From positions 1 to 64,000 of the forward strand of contig SGPM01000042.1 of NCBI GenBank assembly GCA_004802725.1: a DNA stretch of 64,000 nucleotides. Reading direction: 5' to 3'. The translations under genes were made by a program, and so were the position numbers. This stretch comes from Antrodiella citrinella (taxonomy: Eukaryota; Basidiomycota; Agaricomycetes; Polyporales; Steccherinaceae). Shown piece after piece: positions 33,085 through 45,089 of the stretch (positions within the stretch are counted from its first letter, which is position 1; each line of letters starts with the position of its first letter). Under the pieces are notes generated by a model. It saw only the letters and a program-made list of their open reading frames with translations. It was not told the origin of the DNA and did not search any database.

Positions 33085-34827
33085 ATGCGCCCTTTCACCC
33101 TTCGTCTTCCTGCTTTCATGGCGAATCGTCAAATCCGCTTCGAAGTACCAGAAGCGGTTTACGGACTGGACATGGAAGCAGGGAATGACTGCAGCGTGAG
33201 ACCCATCGTCGACCCGGTCGTCGCATTCTCTCATCGCAGGATCGCTCGTGATTCACATTGTCTAGATCTCGCTCTTATTGAGCTCAATACAAGACAAGGA
33301 AAACAACACAGGCAACGCTCGGCAATTCATACCTTGGAAGGTGAATCGCGTTCTTTAGCGTCAAACAAGGGCGCCGCCATTGACCATCCCTTGTATTCAG
33401 GAGATTCCGTTGGCAGCCGATGGGGAAAGGATAAACCCATACAATGACAGTGTCGACATTGCGTTTGATGCGTCGTGAGCACGGTCCAGGCTTCAGCAAC
33501 ATTCGGATCGCGTGCTTATTGTCTGTCGGCAGGATCCATGTTGGCCTGGAGACCAGCTCACGGCAAGACACAGACTATGACATGGTGCTACGAGTGAGTT
33601 GTAGTCGTGGTATCTTCCTCTTTCTCTCTGACTCCCACTGTCTCCGTTCCCGCTCTCTCTCTCATCTTTCTCCTGTTATCGGTGTTTCATAAATCTGTCC
33701 AGGCTGGACAATGTCTAGCAATCGAACGAACAAGGAACGGCGATGCAATGGTGCCCGATGGGCAAACGAATAGCAAGCTCGTCCAAATCACCAACCGCAC
33801 CCGTAATATTGCACATCTCGTCCTCGGTGAGTCGCTCAATAGCATCTTTGGTTCACGTTGCTGATGAGCACCAGGCATATCTGACATCTTCAACACTGGT
33901 GATAAGGGACCACTGTTGAAGATCGAAGAATATAGCTTGGCGTGAGCGACCATTCATCATGCACCATATTCATACTGACATCAGGTTAGGTCTGATCAGT
34001 CTATACGGCTGTCACCCAAGCTATTAATGAGGGCGTACTACGTTGTCAGATCACCTGGTCAGTCTTCACACATAGTCCACCTTATCCTCGAGCAACATTA
34101 ACACGACATGCAGGGTCTGTGGTGGCGAAATGCCGTCTGAAGGATGCAGAAGGCAAGGGCTGGAGTATCCCAGTCGATGAACTGAGTCCCGTAAGTCGTC
34201 CAGCAGTCTCTATCATACTGTAATGCTCAAATGATGAACGACCTTTGAAAGGATGTCCGCACGACATTCGTCATCTCCAACACCACGGTCTTCCAGCAGA
34301 CCATAATCGACACCCTTGCTTCCAGACCCTCAACTTCGGCGACACCTTCCGACACCTCCTACTATTCGCGCACGCGTCCCAGTCGACAGGGATCCATCCG
34401 GTCGGACACTAGCTCCGTGAGACATACGGATTCGTCGGGCTCCGTGATGACTGTTAGTGGTACACGGTCGCAGGTCACAACGCACACGTCTACTACGCCT
34501 CCAGGATTGTCTACCCCTGGCAGACGACATGCGGGCTCTGTAACGTCGCCGCCGCCGTTGCCGTCGTCGACGGTCCGGCCATCGAGCCCAGCAAGCGATG
34601 CCGCCGCAGGTTCCCGTCGTCCTTTTGACATCACCATCGACATCCAAACGACACCCTCACTCCCGGATCTAGAGTCCAGGCAGGCAATCATGGCCCAGGC
34701 GCATGGCGATAGACTGGACTACAATGACGACCGGATAGCGAAGTTGGAGAATGGGGTGGCATGTTGGAAGGTGGATATGGATCGTAAATTCGGGCGTCGC
34801 GACGGGGAAAGGCGACGTCGAGGATAG
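33085..34827 (+). CDS. Unrecognised multi-exon protein with disordered Ser/Thr-rich tail
   Basis: Nine short exons can be joined with every phase matching: 33085-33195, 33266-33340, 33401-33474, 33533-33593, 33703-33826, 33875-33941, then from 33990 on. The N-terminal 230 residues appear globular, beginning MRPFTLRLPAFMANRQIRF and including INPYNDSVDIAFDAS, LVQITNRTRNIAHLVLG and ISDIFNTGDKGPLLKIEEYS. From about residue 260 the protein is a Ser/Thr/Pro-rich linker (RPSTSATPSDTSYYSRTRPS) ending in a short charged helix (RLDYNDDRIAKLENGVACW) and a basic end (RRDGERRRRG). I know no family for it. The consistent splicing and codon structure argue it is a real gene. Confidence 0.65.
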
Positions 34828-35191
34828 GACTCGAGCTTGGGCCGCGGGCCATCTGTTTGTTCACATTCTTATATCTCTCGGAATCTTTGCCATCATCATT
34901 CATCTCTGCATCCATCATATCCCACATTTCTTGTCACCATCATTCTCCAGCATTCTCCTTTGTCACCCCATCTTCGTTCTCATCTTCGTTGCCATCATCG
35001 CATACACCTTGCAAGCATTTGACTCGTTGTCTCGCATACTTGTAGCCTTAATAGTTAAATCCTTATAGCTATCAGATTTCATATTCAATACTGCATTCAA
35101 AACACATAAAACGGATATACAACGCATAAGCATGTCATTACTGTGACATTGCTCGGAATATCTGGTACCCATTGATGCTACGTCATCGATA
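34828..35191. other. Intergenic stretch between convergent genes
   Basis: Three-prime regions of the genes on both sides; a CATCATTC-rich pyrimidine tract at 34890-35010. No gene recognised. Confidence 0.35.
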
Positions 35192-36141
35192 TCACAGTCC
35201 TGCGCACACAGCGGTCACGATTCTCTTGATCGCGTCAGTAGTCGCCTGCGTGCTGTGAGGCTGACCCACGGGGGAACAGTGCAAGAAAAAGACAGGCGTG
35301 GGTGTCTCCCCGTCTACCGCGTGCCGCTGGGCCTCAGCAAGAGAACAATAGTAGATGAAATCGCAGAGGTAACGACCAGCGTCGATAGAAACGAAAGAAG
35401 GCTGAAGATGACAATAAGCATGCGACGAAGTTGGATCGCTGATTATTCTGTCCTTACTGACCTCAGCACCCGCCTCCTTCAGATTCTTCAACAACCCATC
35501 AACATCCACTTGGGAGTGGAGTTCCCCCGGGAAGGACTCGTACCCGTCCGCAAATCCTCGCGTGGGCGTCGTCGATGGTGTCTCTGCAGATCCCTTCTCT
35601 CCCTGCGACTGGAGCACCTCCGGCGCAAGCTTCCCAAGGGCATCTGGTTTGAGATAACCTGTCTTGTGCGCCAGCTTCTCGAGGCGATGTCCCGTCGGGG
35701 CCACCCCCACGTGCATGATAAAGTCGTATCCCTTCTCCGGAGGCGGCGGGATGGCGTAGGATGGGTCATCTGGGACTGGGACGACCGGTGGGCTTTTGTG
35801 GAGACCTGGCACATGGGACAAGACGGCGTCGTATGAGGTGGCTATCTCGACTGCGGTTATGTGGATCTGCTGCGGTGAGCTGGGAGGACTCTCCACCGGT
35901 TTGTCGTTGTGTGAGACTGCTACTGTCGGTGATTGGGAGTAGAGTATGGTGTTGTGAAGAGCTCGAACGGCGAGCCAAGACGGATTCACGGCCTTGTAGA
36001 TTGAAAACGGCTACGTTCACGTTCACGTTAATGATCGATCAGCGTGAGACATCAGCTAAACGATCGACGCACCCCGAAACCCGTAATCAATACACGAATG
36101 GCATTGGAATCAAGCTCTTGAGACTGAGGAAGAACAGGCAT
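35192..36141 (-). CDS. Pyroglutamyl-peptidase I (peptidase family C15)
   Basis: The enzyme removes N-terminal pyroglutamate from peptides in the cytosol. Exon 1 (from ATG 36141) ends in VLITGFG and a phase-matched intron leads to PFSIYKAVNPSWLAV, restoring the family's GFGPF..NPSW start. The active-site cysteine is in SIDAGRYLCDF, the histidine in FFLHCSPVG, and the glutamate is probably in the AVEIATSYDAV/VGVAPTG region. A 60-nt segment (GTCAGTAAG..CTTCAG) just before PSFVSIDAGRYLC has splice borders and no stop. It is very likely a phase-neutral intron; without it the distance to the catalytic cysteine fits the family. The fungal protein has longer loops (about 270 residues) than bacterial enzymes of about 215. 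Confidence 0.85.
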
Positions 36142-36865
36142 GGTGAAGACTAGGACAAAATCGATGCAGTCAAGTTTCGAGGATGATGGCTGATTACTAT
36201 CGTTGGATCCTTGTTCGAGTCCGAGTCACTGCAGCGAAAGTTTGATCGAGATAAGTAACTTGGACAGAGATAAATCTAAGTTGCGACAAGGTGAGCCGCT
36301 ATCCCCAGAGCATATTGTTTGTCTTAGAGACTGCTGACGATTGGCTGATGATCCTAACACATCTTCGCAGGCGTTCCTACACTCAGGCTGTATTCTTGTC
36401 GCAATTTGTTCCCGAATTTTAAATGAATATAACGTTCGTGACAAAAAGGCTTGTGGGTTGCATAATCCTTGCCGGCGCCAATGCCATAAGGTTTGTCTAA
36501 ATTGCGAGTTGAATTTTTGAATCGCACATGAGCCTTATGGCCGTTATAAGGCCTTGTACATCCTTACAAGATGGTCCCCAATTTGCCGATGTAAATCATG
36601 CATTATCTATGTCCACCTTGTTGCTCATCGTAATTTTAGTGACCGCCCTTCCCGAAGTACTATTCGAGATATTCGAGAGATTCGAGACTGCAGCTTGTAA
36701 AGCCTCGAAGCTGACACCTCAGTTCTCCAAACCAACGAAAGGATTGGGCCTCGATTTTGATGTTTTCGGCGAGTGGCCATTTTAGAGAGTGATCTAAGAA
36801 GAACACCGATGAAGTTGTCATTACCAAAATTTGTATACATTCTTTCGACATCCCGTCGTCTTTGC
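36142..36865. other. Intergenic stretch
   Basis: AT-rich, no recognisable gene. A plus frame at 36528-36785 has a hydrophobic start but no supporting motif. Confidence 0.3.
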
Positions 36866-38013
36866 CTACGTACTGACGGACACGCTAAAGTTCTCGATCA
36901 CCAAATCGGCGGTGCCGACGAAGGGCTCCGTGCCGGTTTGAATAGCTTGTAAGTACTGAATTCGCGATTTTTTGCGTCAGTCGTACGCTGCGTTCCAGAA
37001 AGCGAGGCATACACACCTGAGTAGCGGCCACACCTTCGTTAGAGATCAAGTACTCTGCAAGAATACGATGAGAACGTGTAACCAGCTGATAGTAAAGCGA
37101 TCGGGGCTCACCGAAGAAGTCCTTGAGGTCGACTTCAAAGTCTGTGAGATCGCCGTTGGCACTGACGAAGGACAACACGGTCCAGTTGGAGTTGGGTCCA
37201 CGCCACAAATTCCATGAGTGTCCAGCTACTTCAATGTTGCTGACGATCTGCGAGCCGACGGGTTGAATACTGCAGGATGAAGTTCTATCATCAACTAGAA
37301 GTCCAGGTACGACGATTTATACATACCCTCCTTTACCCGAGAGCCAGATCATGCTGGAAAATAAAGACAGCGATCAGATCAATTCGCTACAGGATAGAGC
37401 CAGGAAATACCAACATTTCGTAGGACGACGCAGAGCTGGCAGGAGTCCCAGACGACGCCTCGCCAAACCAGATGTCGTAGCTTGCAAGGAATATGAGCAA
37501 CCTACGAACAAAATTTTACCAAGAACTTACGATACATCGGCCCTGATGTTGCTCGAAATAGTATTGTATTGCCATTGCCAACTCGTCGGCGCAGCCGTGA
37601 TGGCAGAAAGCTGCATGCCCTTGGCCGAGTTGTGAAGCACATTGGCATCTGCATGAGTCGTTCCGTTCATTCAGAGCAATAACTCGACGAGAAACACAGG
37701 GAAAGCATACATGTCTTGACATTGTTGGGACCGTTGGCCCACGTCCAGCTCGTGCTCCAGGAGATAGAGTTACCACTAGCACTCAACAACGTCGAGTTCT
37801 GCGAGCCCACGCCGGCGGCTAGTACGTTCAATCAGGATTGGAATCTAAGCGCAGAAAGTATGTGAACTCACATGTACCCCATTGGTTCTGGCACAATGTG
37901 AATGCACCAGCAGTTGCACAGGTAAATGCACCAGTGAGAGTGATCGGAGTGCTCTGTGCAAAGGTAGTAGAAGCAAGCGCGAGAGCTAGAGCGGTGAGTC
38001 CGAGGAGCTGCAT
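36866..38013 (-). CDS. Secreted glycoside hydrolase family 12 endoglucanase/xyloglucanase
   Basis: MQLLGLTALALALASTTFAQ is a clear signal peptide, so the enzyme is secreted. About seven exons follow. Motifs in order are QWQYNTISSNIRADVSYDIWFG, then after an intron starting GTTGGT the nucleophile strand YEIMIWLSGKGG, then GHSWNLWRGPNSNWTVLSFVS, and finally the acid/base strand GTEPFVGTADL near the C-terminus. Both catalytic glutamates (YEI and TEP) are therefore present. The family cuts beta-1,4-glucan or xyloglucan with retention. Which substrate is preferred cannot be told from this sequence. There is no cellulose-binding module. A TATAAAA box lies at 38064-38058, only about 45 bp before the ATG. 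Presence of the gene fits a plant-matter-degrading fungus. Confidence 0.88.
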
Positions 38014-38819
38014 GTTGGGTCTCGTTGATCCTGCTCTCTGTACGAACGATCTATGGGTTTTATACCAATGCCTAAGCGTAAGAGAAGACCTCAGATGATC
38101 TTGGTCTCGAGCTTTGACGCGAGGATTAGCCAGGCGAAGAATTCTTGATCATACAGACTCGTTTGAAAGTCTCCTCAAGTGGTGAAAGAGACGGCTAATC
38201 CAAGGACTAAAACAATTACGTCTTGCATCCCAATTGAACCACGGCAAGACGAGAACAGCTTAACGTACCGAAGAACGGCCGTCATTGTACCGGAGTACAC
38301 CTTGCCAACAGGAACCGCTCCACTTGTTCATAGGAATCGCAGAAGCGAAAGCTTGTCATTTGACAATCAAAATCGACACTTCGAGAATGAAGAACTGAAC
38401 GTATGATGAGACGTCGACCCTAACCTGTGAAACTCTATTAACATAAGACCACTCACCTGAGCATCTCTTCCACAAGGACTGTTCACATGTGATTCGCATG
38501 TGATGTTATTTTTCGTTTACAGTGTGCTACCGGTGTCAGACGATCTGCCTGTCAGGGTTGCAGCCAATAACTCGTCGCGTCTCTGCAGCAGCAGACCACA
38601 ACTTGTAGATTCCAAAAACAAGATGTTCATATTCCAAATGGGCTGTTCGTTTACCGAGATGATGAGGGTCATGAGCAAGAGACATTCGGGCGATACCGAC
38701 GATTACGGTCATACATACGCACACACTGGGCTCTTAGAAACCACCATCATCCATCGCTGTATTCACAGAATCCTTTCATCTTGTAGCTTAAAGAGCCTCT
38801 CTCAACAGTGACGTGTATC
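38014..38819. other. Divergent intergenic region of GH12 and UBC1-type genes
   Basis: About 800 bp between divergent starts. TATAAAA for the GH12 gene is on the minus strand at 38058-38064. No gene recognised. Confidence 0.4.
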
Positions 38820-39660
38820 ATGGATGCAAGATTGCGCCGTGTAAACAAGGAAATCTCAGGTGAAGCCTCCCATCACTAGCGCTGTGCTACTGTGGCTGAA
38901 CATTGAAAACTTTACACAGATTGTAAGAATGACAAGACATCCAACATATCCGTAGAGCTGGTGGACAACTCCCCGTTCCATCTGATAGGATCTTTCCTGG
39001 GTCCGGAGGAAACACCCTATGAAGGTGGCCACTTTCAGGTCGTGCGTAACTGTAATCCTTGCTACTCACGACTCAAGTTCTAACCGTCTACGTTGACATC
39101 CAGGACATCATCATCCCCGATTCATATCCTTTCCAGCCTGTCAAGATGAAGTTCATCACGAAGCTCTACCATCCGAACGTCTCCAGTGCCTCCGGCGCGA
39201 TCTGCCTAGACATCCTCAAGGACGCCTGGTCTCCTGTCCTCACTCTCAAATCCACCCTCATCTCGCTTCAATCGCTGTTGTGCTCGCCGGAACCGAACGA
39301 TCCCCAGGATGCGGAGGTCGCGAAGCACTACATGACGAGTCGCGCGAGCTTTGAAGAGACTGCACGATACTGGACACACATCTACGCAGGGGGGCCAGGG
39401 AAGGATGGGAAGAAGAGTGGAAAGACGGGGGACTCGAGGGATGAGGTCGCGATGGCGGGGCTGGACAAGGCGCATGTGGACAAGTTCGAGGCGTTGGGCT
39501 TTGAACGCAGTAAAGTGGTACGTGCACCTTGTGGTGCCACAATCATCGTCCGCTCACAACCAAAACCATTCAGATCGATGTTCTGCGACGGCTAAATTAC
39601 CGCGGGGCGAATGTAGCAAAGCTCAACGACGATAGAATCGTTGAGGAACTATTGAAATGA
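38820..39660 (+). CDS. UBC1: Ubiquitin-conjugating enzyme E2, Ubc1/E2-25K type with UBA domain
   Basis: Four exons. The start [13 protein letters not shown] at 38820 precedes an intron; the second intron begins GTGCGT so that [14 protein letters not shown] is restored. The catalytic cysteine is in [19 protein letters not shown], with the HPN motif in KLYHPNVSS. After the roughly 150-residue UBC fold there is a short linker and a C-terminal UBA domain ([31 protein letters not shown]), which together define the Ubc1/UBE2K class. The enzyme accepts ubiquitin from E1 and builds Lys48-linked chains; the UBA binds ubiquitin. Length near 220 residues is normal. HEM13 follows 298 bp downstream on the same strand. 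Confidence 0.95.
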
Positions 39661-39958
39661 GATTTTCAGTCGTGTACTTTTCTCTTGTGTATTATGTTTT
39701 GTATACTCCTTTCTTGGGAACTTTTGTATCGCGCATCTTGCTTCCTTGAGCCCGTTCACGGTGATGACTCTTTGCTCCGAGATTTCTCGTGCATCTCATG
39801 AGAATCAGAGCCTGCCTCATCCAGAGTCTCCCAGGTTCGGGCCAGACGGTGTCGACGTACCGGTCGAGCCTTGAGAAAGGCAAACTTATGTTTCAAATAA
39901 ACTCGGCGATCATGAACTATCCTTTCGACCACCACCTCAACACCCCTCATCCGAAAAC

Positions 39959-41029
39959 ATGTCTACGAAACCAATGCGCCAGCAGGTGGAAGAGTACATC
40001 GTAGAACTACAGGATACTATTGTCGGTGCGTTCGAGAAACTCGATCCCAACGCAGGTCATTTCAAGCGAGATTCCTGGATCCGTGCTCAAGGCGGACGGG
40101 GCGAGTCTTGCGTATTCCCTCCCTCCTCCTCCTCTACCGACACCAACGCATCGAACGCGACATCCGTCCTCGAGAAGGCTGGTGTCAACATCTCAGTGGT
40201 CCATGGACTCTTGCCGCCAGCCGCGATCAGGCAGATGAAGGCGGACCACTCGACCATACCCACCGCCGACGCAGAGAAAAGCATGCCGTTCTTTGCAGCA
40301 GGCCTGAGCCTCGTCGTGCATCCACGCAACCCCCATGCTCCGACTGTGCACGCCAACTACCGCTATTTTGAGGTGACGGATCCGGACGAGGTGGACGCGA
40401 AGGGAGATCACAAAGTGGTAGCATGGTGGTTTGGTGGCGGATCGGACCTCACTCCCTCCTACCTCTACGACGACGACGCTACACACTTCCACAAAACGTT
40501 GAAAGAGGCTTGCGACAAGCATGGTAGCGGGCTGTACGCGCCGTTCAAAAAGTGGTGCGACGAGTACTTCTACATCCCACATCGCAGCGAATCGCGGGGG
40601 ATCGGCGGTCTCTTCTTCGACGATCTCTGTGACGCGCCGCACAAGAAGCTGGCTGAGGAAGTTGAGAAGGGCACAGCTGATCCAGGACGTCCGCGGACCC
40701 CAGACGAGATCTTTGCATTCATCAAGGCCACCGGCGACGCCTTCGTGCCTTCTTACCTTCCCATTCTAGTGAAGCGGGCGGCGGCACCGAGTACGGAGCA
40801 TGAGAGGCGGTGGCAGCTGTTGAGGCGGGGTCGATACGTCGAGTTCAACCTCGTCTACGACCGCGGGACGAAGTTCGGGTTGGCGACGCCCGGGGCGAGG
40901 ATTGAGAGTATTCTGATGAGCCTTCCAGAGGTCGCGAGGTGGGAGTACATGAGCGATATGGGCGAGGACGAAGAGAGCAGAGAGGGGCAACTATTGAAAG
41001 TCTTGAAGAGTCCACGAGCATGGCTTTAG
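39959..41029 (+). CDS. HEM13: Oxygen-dependent coproporphyrinogen III oxidase
   Basis: One exon of 356 codons, complete. The enzyme converts coproporphyrinogen III to protoporphyrinogen IX in haem synthesis. Family blocks are all present: RAQGGRGESCVF, VVHGLLPPA, AWWFGGGSDLTPSYL, KKWCDEYFYIPHR, ESRGIGGLFFDDL, RRGRYVEFNLVYDRGTKFGL and a closing SLPEVARWEY. The protein starts MSTKPMRQQVEEYI without a mitochondrial leader, as in the cytosolic yeast enzyme. No internal intron is needed, unlike most genes here. Confidence 0.97.
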   Translation: MSTKPMRQQVEEYIVELQDTIVGAFEKLDPNAGHFKRDSWIRAQGGRGESCVFPPSSSSTDTNASNATSVLEKAGVNISVVHGLLPPAAIRQMKADHSTIPTADAEKSMPFFAAGLSLVVHPRNPHAPTVHANYRYFEVTDPDEVDAKGDHKVVAWWFGGGSDLTPSYLYDDDATHFHKTLKEACDKHGSGLYAPFKKWCDEYFYIPHRSESRGIGGLFFDDLCDAPHKKLAEEVEKGTADPGRPRTPDEIFAFIKATGDAFVPSYLPILVKRAAAPSTEHERRWQLLRRGRYVEFNLVYDRGTKFGLATPGARIESILMSLPEVARWEYMSDMGEDEESREGQLLKVLKSPRAWL

Positions 41030-41128
41030 ATGCTAGCGTAAGATATAGAAGAAAGAAATGTCATAAATGTAACTATAAAATACAACAGGTTCGCCACTGT
41101 ACGCGATTCAGTACTCCGCACACGAAAT

Positions 41129-42634
41129 CTACTGAGATTCGGACGGGTGTGCAGCCATACGAATCATTGGCTCCGCATTCACAATGTCCTCGGACAAAAT
41201 GTCGCGGCCCAGATATCGGGTATACCGCGGAACGAATACGATTGTGTCGTAGTCGTCCATACTCCAACGGCATCGCATCTCGTTCTGATTGACAATAGCG
41301 ACCACCAGCGGGACGTGCGATACAGCTCCATCTCTGAGAGTAAATAATCAGGTCAGCCGGGTGCGTCGAGAGTACATTGACAGGGAGACTCACTGGTATC
41401 CAAATGAAGACACTGTACCCTCACCGGAGAACATCCTTACGCTGGCCCTCTCCGACCCCTCCTCGATACCCATGTCCGCGACCAGGTGGTTCGTGACTGA
41501 TATACCTCTCGGCCCACTATGGTCGAAAGGGACCTTGGCCTTCCAACTCAAGGCACCGCGATAGACATTCGTGTCTCCCGTGATCTTCCACGCCTGCAGC
41601 TGCCAATCGGACGAGGCGTCATACACGATGTAAAGCACCTCTGTTCCATGGGTAGAGTAAGAGCCTAACCAGATGCCAACGAGCGTTCGCGGGTCCCAGG
41701 TGTGTGCGTCGGCCACGACTGATGTGATGGAACGGAGAGGATAGTAATTTAGTTGAGTGCGAGCAATGAGTGACGAGGTTATAGTTCCTCTGATCGGTCT
41801 GAGAAGTACGAGAGAGTGTTCGGTAGGGACAGAAATGCCCAGGGGAGCGGGGAGGTAAAGCAAGTTTCCTCGCCGGTTATGGGCGGATTCGTCCAAGGGA
41901 GGTTGGTGTTGCTGTTTCAAACCTGGAAGACCTCTGTCTGTATCAACCCATTGACTGTGCGGAGGCGGAAAGATGGGATGCAATGAGGCAAACTCTTGGA
42001 TTACTCCGGCTTGGAGTTCTCTGAAGAGAACATAGCATACTTGATTATGAGGTTTGAAAAGCTGGACGGGTGAAAACGCATCGTCACCAAAGCGCGTGAG
42101 ACGATGTGTCGTAGGCAATTGAGAGGCTGGGGGTGGAAGCAGCTCGATGCGTAGGACCTCGCGGTAGCGTGGATTTGTGGGTGAGCCCGACGGGTTTATG
42201 ATGGTTAAGAAACTGTTGACTCCCCTCGGGAAATCCCAGACCTCACCAACAATACCCTCCCAGCCAACTTTCTTCGACTCCAGCACGAGCCGGAATTCAA
42301 TGACACGCCCTTGAAACGGTGCATCACTGGCCCAAAGCCCTAGCAAAGGGCCATACGTGTGCAGCAGCTCCGAGTAGACGGTAAAGAATGCAGTGTGATT
42401 GTGGAATCCAGAGGAAGGAAGGTCCCGCACGCCAAATCGGGAGCAGAGTTCGAACCAGATAGACTCGTTGTTCACTAGAGGGCGGTAGGATTTGCATGTA
42501 CTCAGGAAACTGACGATGTCGTTTCCGGAAGCATATTTGAAAATCTGGAGTAGCAATTCGACAGGAACTGAGGAGAGGCCGTGCGATCCTAAGTTCACTG
42601 GCACTGTTGAGACATCGTCATCGTGAAATGCCAT
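41129..42634 (-). CDS. F-box protein
   Basis: The start is MAFHDDDVSTVPV at 42634. A large first exon and a second, small one are joined by an intron beginning GTGAGT at about 41397. The join gives GYQDGAVSHVPLVVAIVNQNEM and ends PSESQ at TAG 41129-41131. Residues 20-60 form an F-box (LSSVPVELLLQIFKYASGNDIVSFLSTCKSYRPLVNNESIW), which binds Skp1 in SCF ubiquitin ligases. The rest is about 390 residues with no leucine-rich or WD repeats I can identify. It contains beta-rich patches such as VGIWLGSYSTHGTEVLYIVYD and MRCRWSMDDYDTIVFVPRY. Target unknown. Start codons of this gene and GLO3 are 321 bp apart and divergent. Confidence 0.85.
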
Positions 42635-42955
42635 ATCCGCAGGACCTGATAGTCAATTGATCAGGTCAAACTGGAGTACAACCTGCTGATAAACATTACC
42701 TACCAGTACCACCAGTGTATTCTCCTCGTGTGGGATGATACTAAACAGTCAAGCAGCACAGCGCGTGATATTAGATAAGATAATCTCAGCGATCGGGTTC
42801 TGTGGGTTTGAGAGTGTCAGAGGTCCTACTATCCTAATTCGGATACGAGCCTCCGATCACCATAAACGTGGACGGTCGCCGAAAGCGGTGGTCGAGACGT
42901 TAAACTCTTCACTCGACCATCAGCATCTTAACTTATAACTTTTTCGTCTTCAGCA
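42635..42955. promoter_or_regulatory. Bidirectional promoter region, F-box gene and GLO3
   Basis: The 321 bp between the two divergent ATGs must hold both promoters. No clear TATA box is seen; a pyrimidine-rich leader (TTTTTCGTCTTCAGCA) precedes GLO3. Confidence 0.5.
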
Positions 42956-44666
42956 ATGGCAGATCCCACGAAAGCAGAGACCGAAGCCGTCTTCAAAGTT
43001 CTGAAGGGTCAGAAAGGAAACAAAGTAAGCAGATTGACGTAGACCGGTTGCGGCACTGATCATGCTTTCAGACGTGCTTTGACTGTCAGGCTCGCAATCC
43101 GACATGGTCGAGCGTCACATTCGGTGTATACATATGCCTGGACTGCTCAAGTGTGCACAGAAATATGGGCGTACACATCAGTTTCGTCCGGTGCGTGTTC
43201 CTGACTTTCTGACCGGACAACTTGAACTAACGACGAGAAACCTGCAGGTCGACCAATTTGGATAGCTGGCAGTTGAATCAACTGAGGATAATGAAACTTG
43301 GAGGAAATCAATCTGCGCTCGACTTCTTCAACAAGCACGGCGGATCGACGTTACTCGGCGATTCCGACACCAAGAAGAAGTATTCTAGTCGCGTAGCTGA
43401 GCTGTACAAGGAGGAGTTGGCGAAGCGCGTAAAGGAGGATATTGCCAAGTGCGTTCCGTTACTCCATGTAGATTGAACGGTACTTACACTTCCCTCGCTA
43501 GATTTCCAGCCAAGATCGTCGTGGATGGTGTCGCCGAAACACCCACTGCCTCACCTGCAAGCGGTGCAGACGAAGATTTCTTCTCTTCGTGGGACAAGCC
43601 CGCTTCAAAACCTGCTTCCAAAGCACCCTCTCCCTCCGCTACCCCACCACCCATCATTGGTCGCTCGGCCTCCGCTCCGCGTACCGTCAGCTCTTCCTCC
43701 CTCCGCTCCAACTCCTCGATGGGCACTGGTGCCTCCCGGCCCGCGTCCAAACTCGGCGCCTCACGGCTTAACTCCTCTGCTAGCCCGACTACATCTACGG
43801 CTGGAAACGCAGGTACTGCCGGGGCAGGGCCCAAGAAATCGAAGCTGGGTGGTCTTGGTGCCAAGAAAGCGGCCGCACCGATTGACTTTGCTGAGGCGGA
43901 GCGGAAAGCTGTTGAGGAAGCGGAGAGAATCAAACAGTTGGGTTACGACAGACAGAAGGAGCAGGAGGAAGAGAAGAAACGTGCTGCGGAGCCGATGTCG
44001 CCTGTTGCTATCAGCAAGGTTTCCAGTCCCGTTGTGAGCACTGCTTCCAAGAGCTCAACGCCAGTGGATACCCGGCCAAAGGGTAGTGCTCAGGATATGG
44101 AGAGGTTGGGCATGGGCATGAAGAGACTGGGCTTCGGTTCTGTGCCGGTTGCGGAATCGGCGCGGAGGTGCGTTCTTTTGATCTCGTTAGATGACAAAGA
44201 CGTCTGACCGTCCGCTTCAGCGCGGCCAACGACGTGGACGTGCCTACCACGGCTCGGGACAAATTCGGAGGCCAGAGAGCCATCTCGTCCGACCAATACT
44301 TCGGACGCGGCACATACGACCCCGTGGCTACCAACGAGGCGCAGAACCGACTACAGAACTTCCAAGGCGCATCATCGATTTCATCTAACCAATACTTCGG
44401 CAGGGAAGAGGAAGAAGATATGGGCGGCATGGGAGGTGGACCTGATGGTGGTTTGCTGGGAGACGGAACTCTCGCGGGTCTTGAAGTTGCTGCGCGGGAC
44501 GCGATGCAGAGAGTGCTTGCTAATCCCGACGTGCAGACTGCAGCTGATAATATTCGTGCCGGTGCCATGAAGGTGTGTTTTCCGATGTGTCGGGTTGTTG
44601 GTATACGATCAGTTGACATGTTGCACCCAGCTTTCAGACTATTTGGCTCAGATGTCCGAACGTTGA
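42956..44666 (+). CDS. GLO3: ArfGAP, Glo3/ARFGAP2-3 type
   Basis: It stimulates GTP hydrolysis by Arf on COPI vesicles in Golgi-to-ER traffic. Six or so exons from ATG 42956. The zinc finger is split by introns: C-F-D-C of [14 protein letters not shown] and [22 protein letters not shown], which includes the arginine finger in [24 protein letters not shown] follows. After a Ser/Pro-rich linker there is the helical block [21 protein letters not shown] and the repeated ISSDQYFGR and ISSNQYFGR motifs, the Glo3 signature. The last exon, entered at a CCCAG acceptor, gives [11 protein letters not shown] before TGA 44664-44666. This order matches yeast Glo3 rather than Gcs1. Confidence 0.93.
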
Positions 44667-45089
44667 TAGAACATCGCTACATTTTGATTTTTGTATCATG
44701 GCTTTCGGATTCAGTGATACATGGGGTTATCTTTCGATCTTTCTCTCCTTTGGCAGCTACCATGTGGTGAGAATGTCAAGATTCATGAGCAGCTTCTTCA
44801 AGAGATGCCGTCTCAACCTTGTAGGTGATGCATGCCACTACCTCACATGTCCATATCGCTGAACACGAGGTGAACCGGGGTCTATAGGTACATGAATCGT
44901 GCGTGTATTAAGTGTGCTCTGGAGTATCAGCCACACCAGTAACTTGATTTCGCATGCTTCTACGAGGCATGCTGTGGCCTCGCTGAATACTCGCACTTAC
45001 CTGCTGACTTCTACCTTGTCTGTAGCAAGAATGTTCTTCTCCTACTCTACAGTCTTCTTTCCTTCCACAATCTGCAAACACGTTCGACA
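44667..45089. other. Intergenic stretch
   Basis: GLO3 downstream region and promoter of the next gene; nothing else recognised. Confidence 0.35.
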
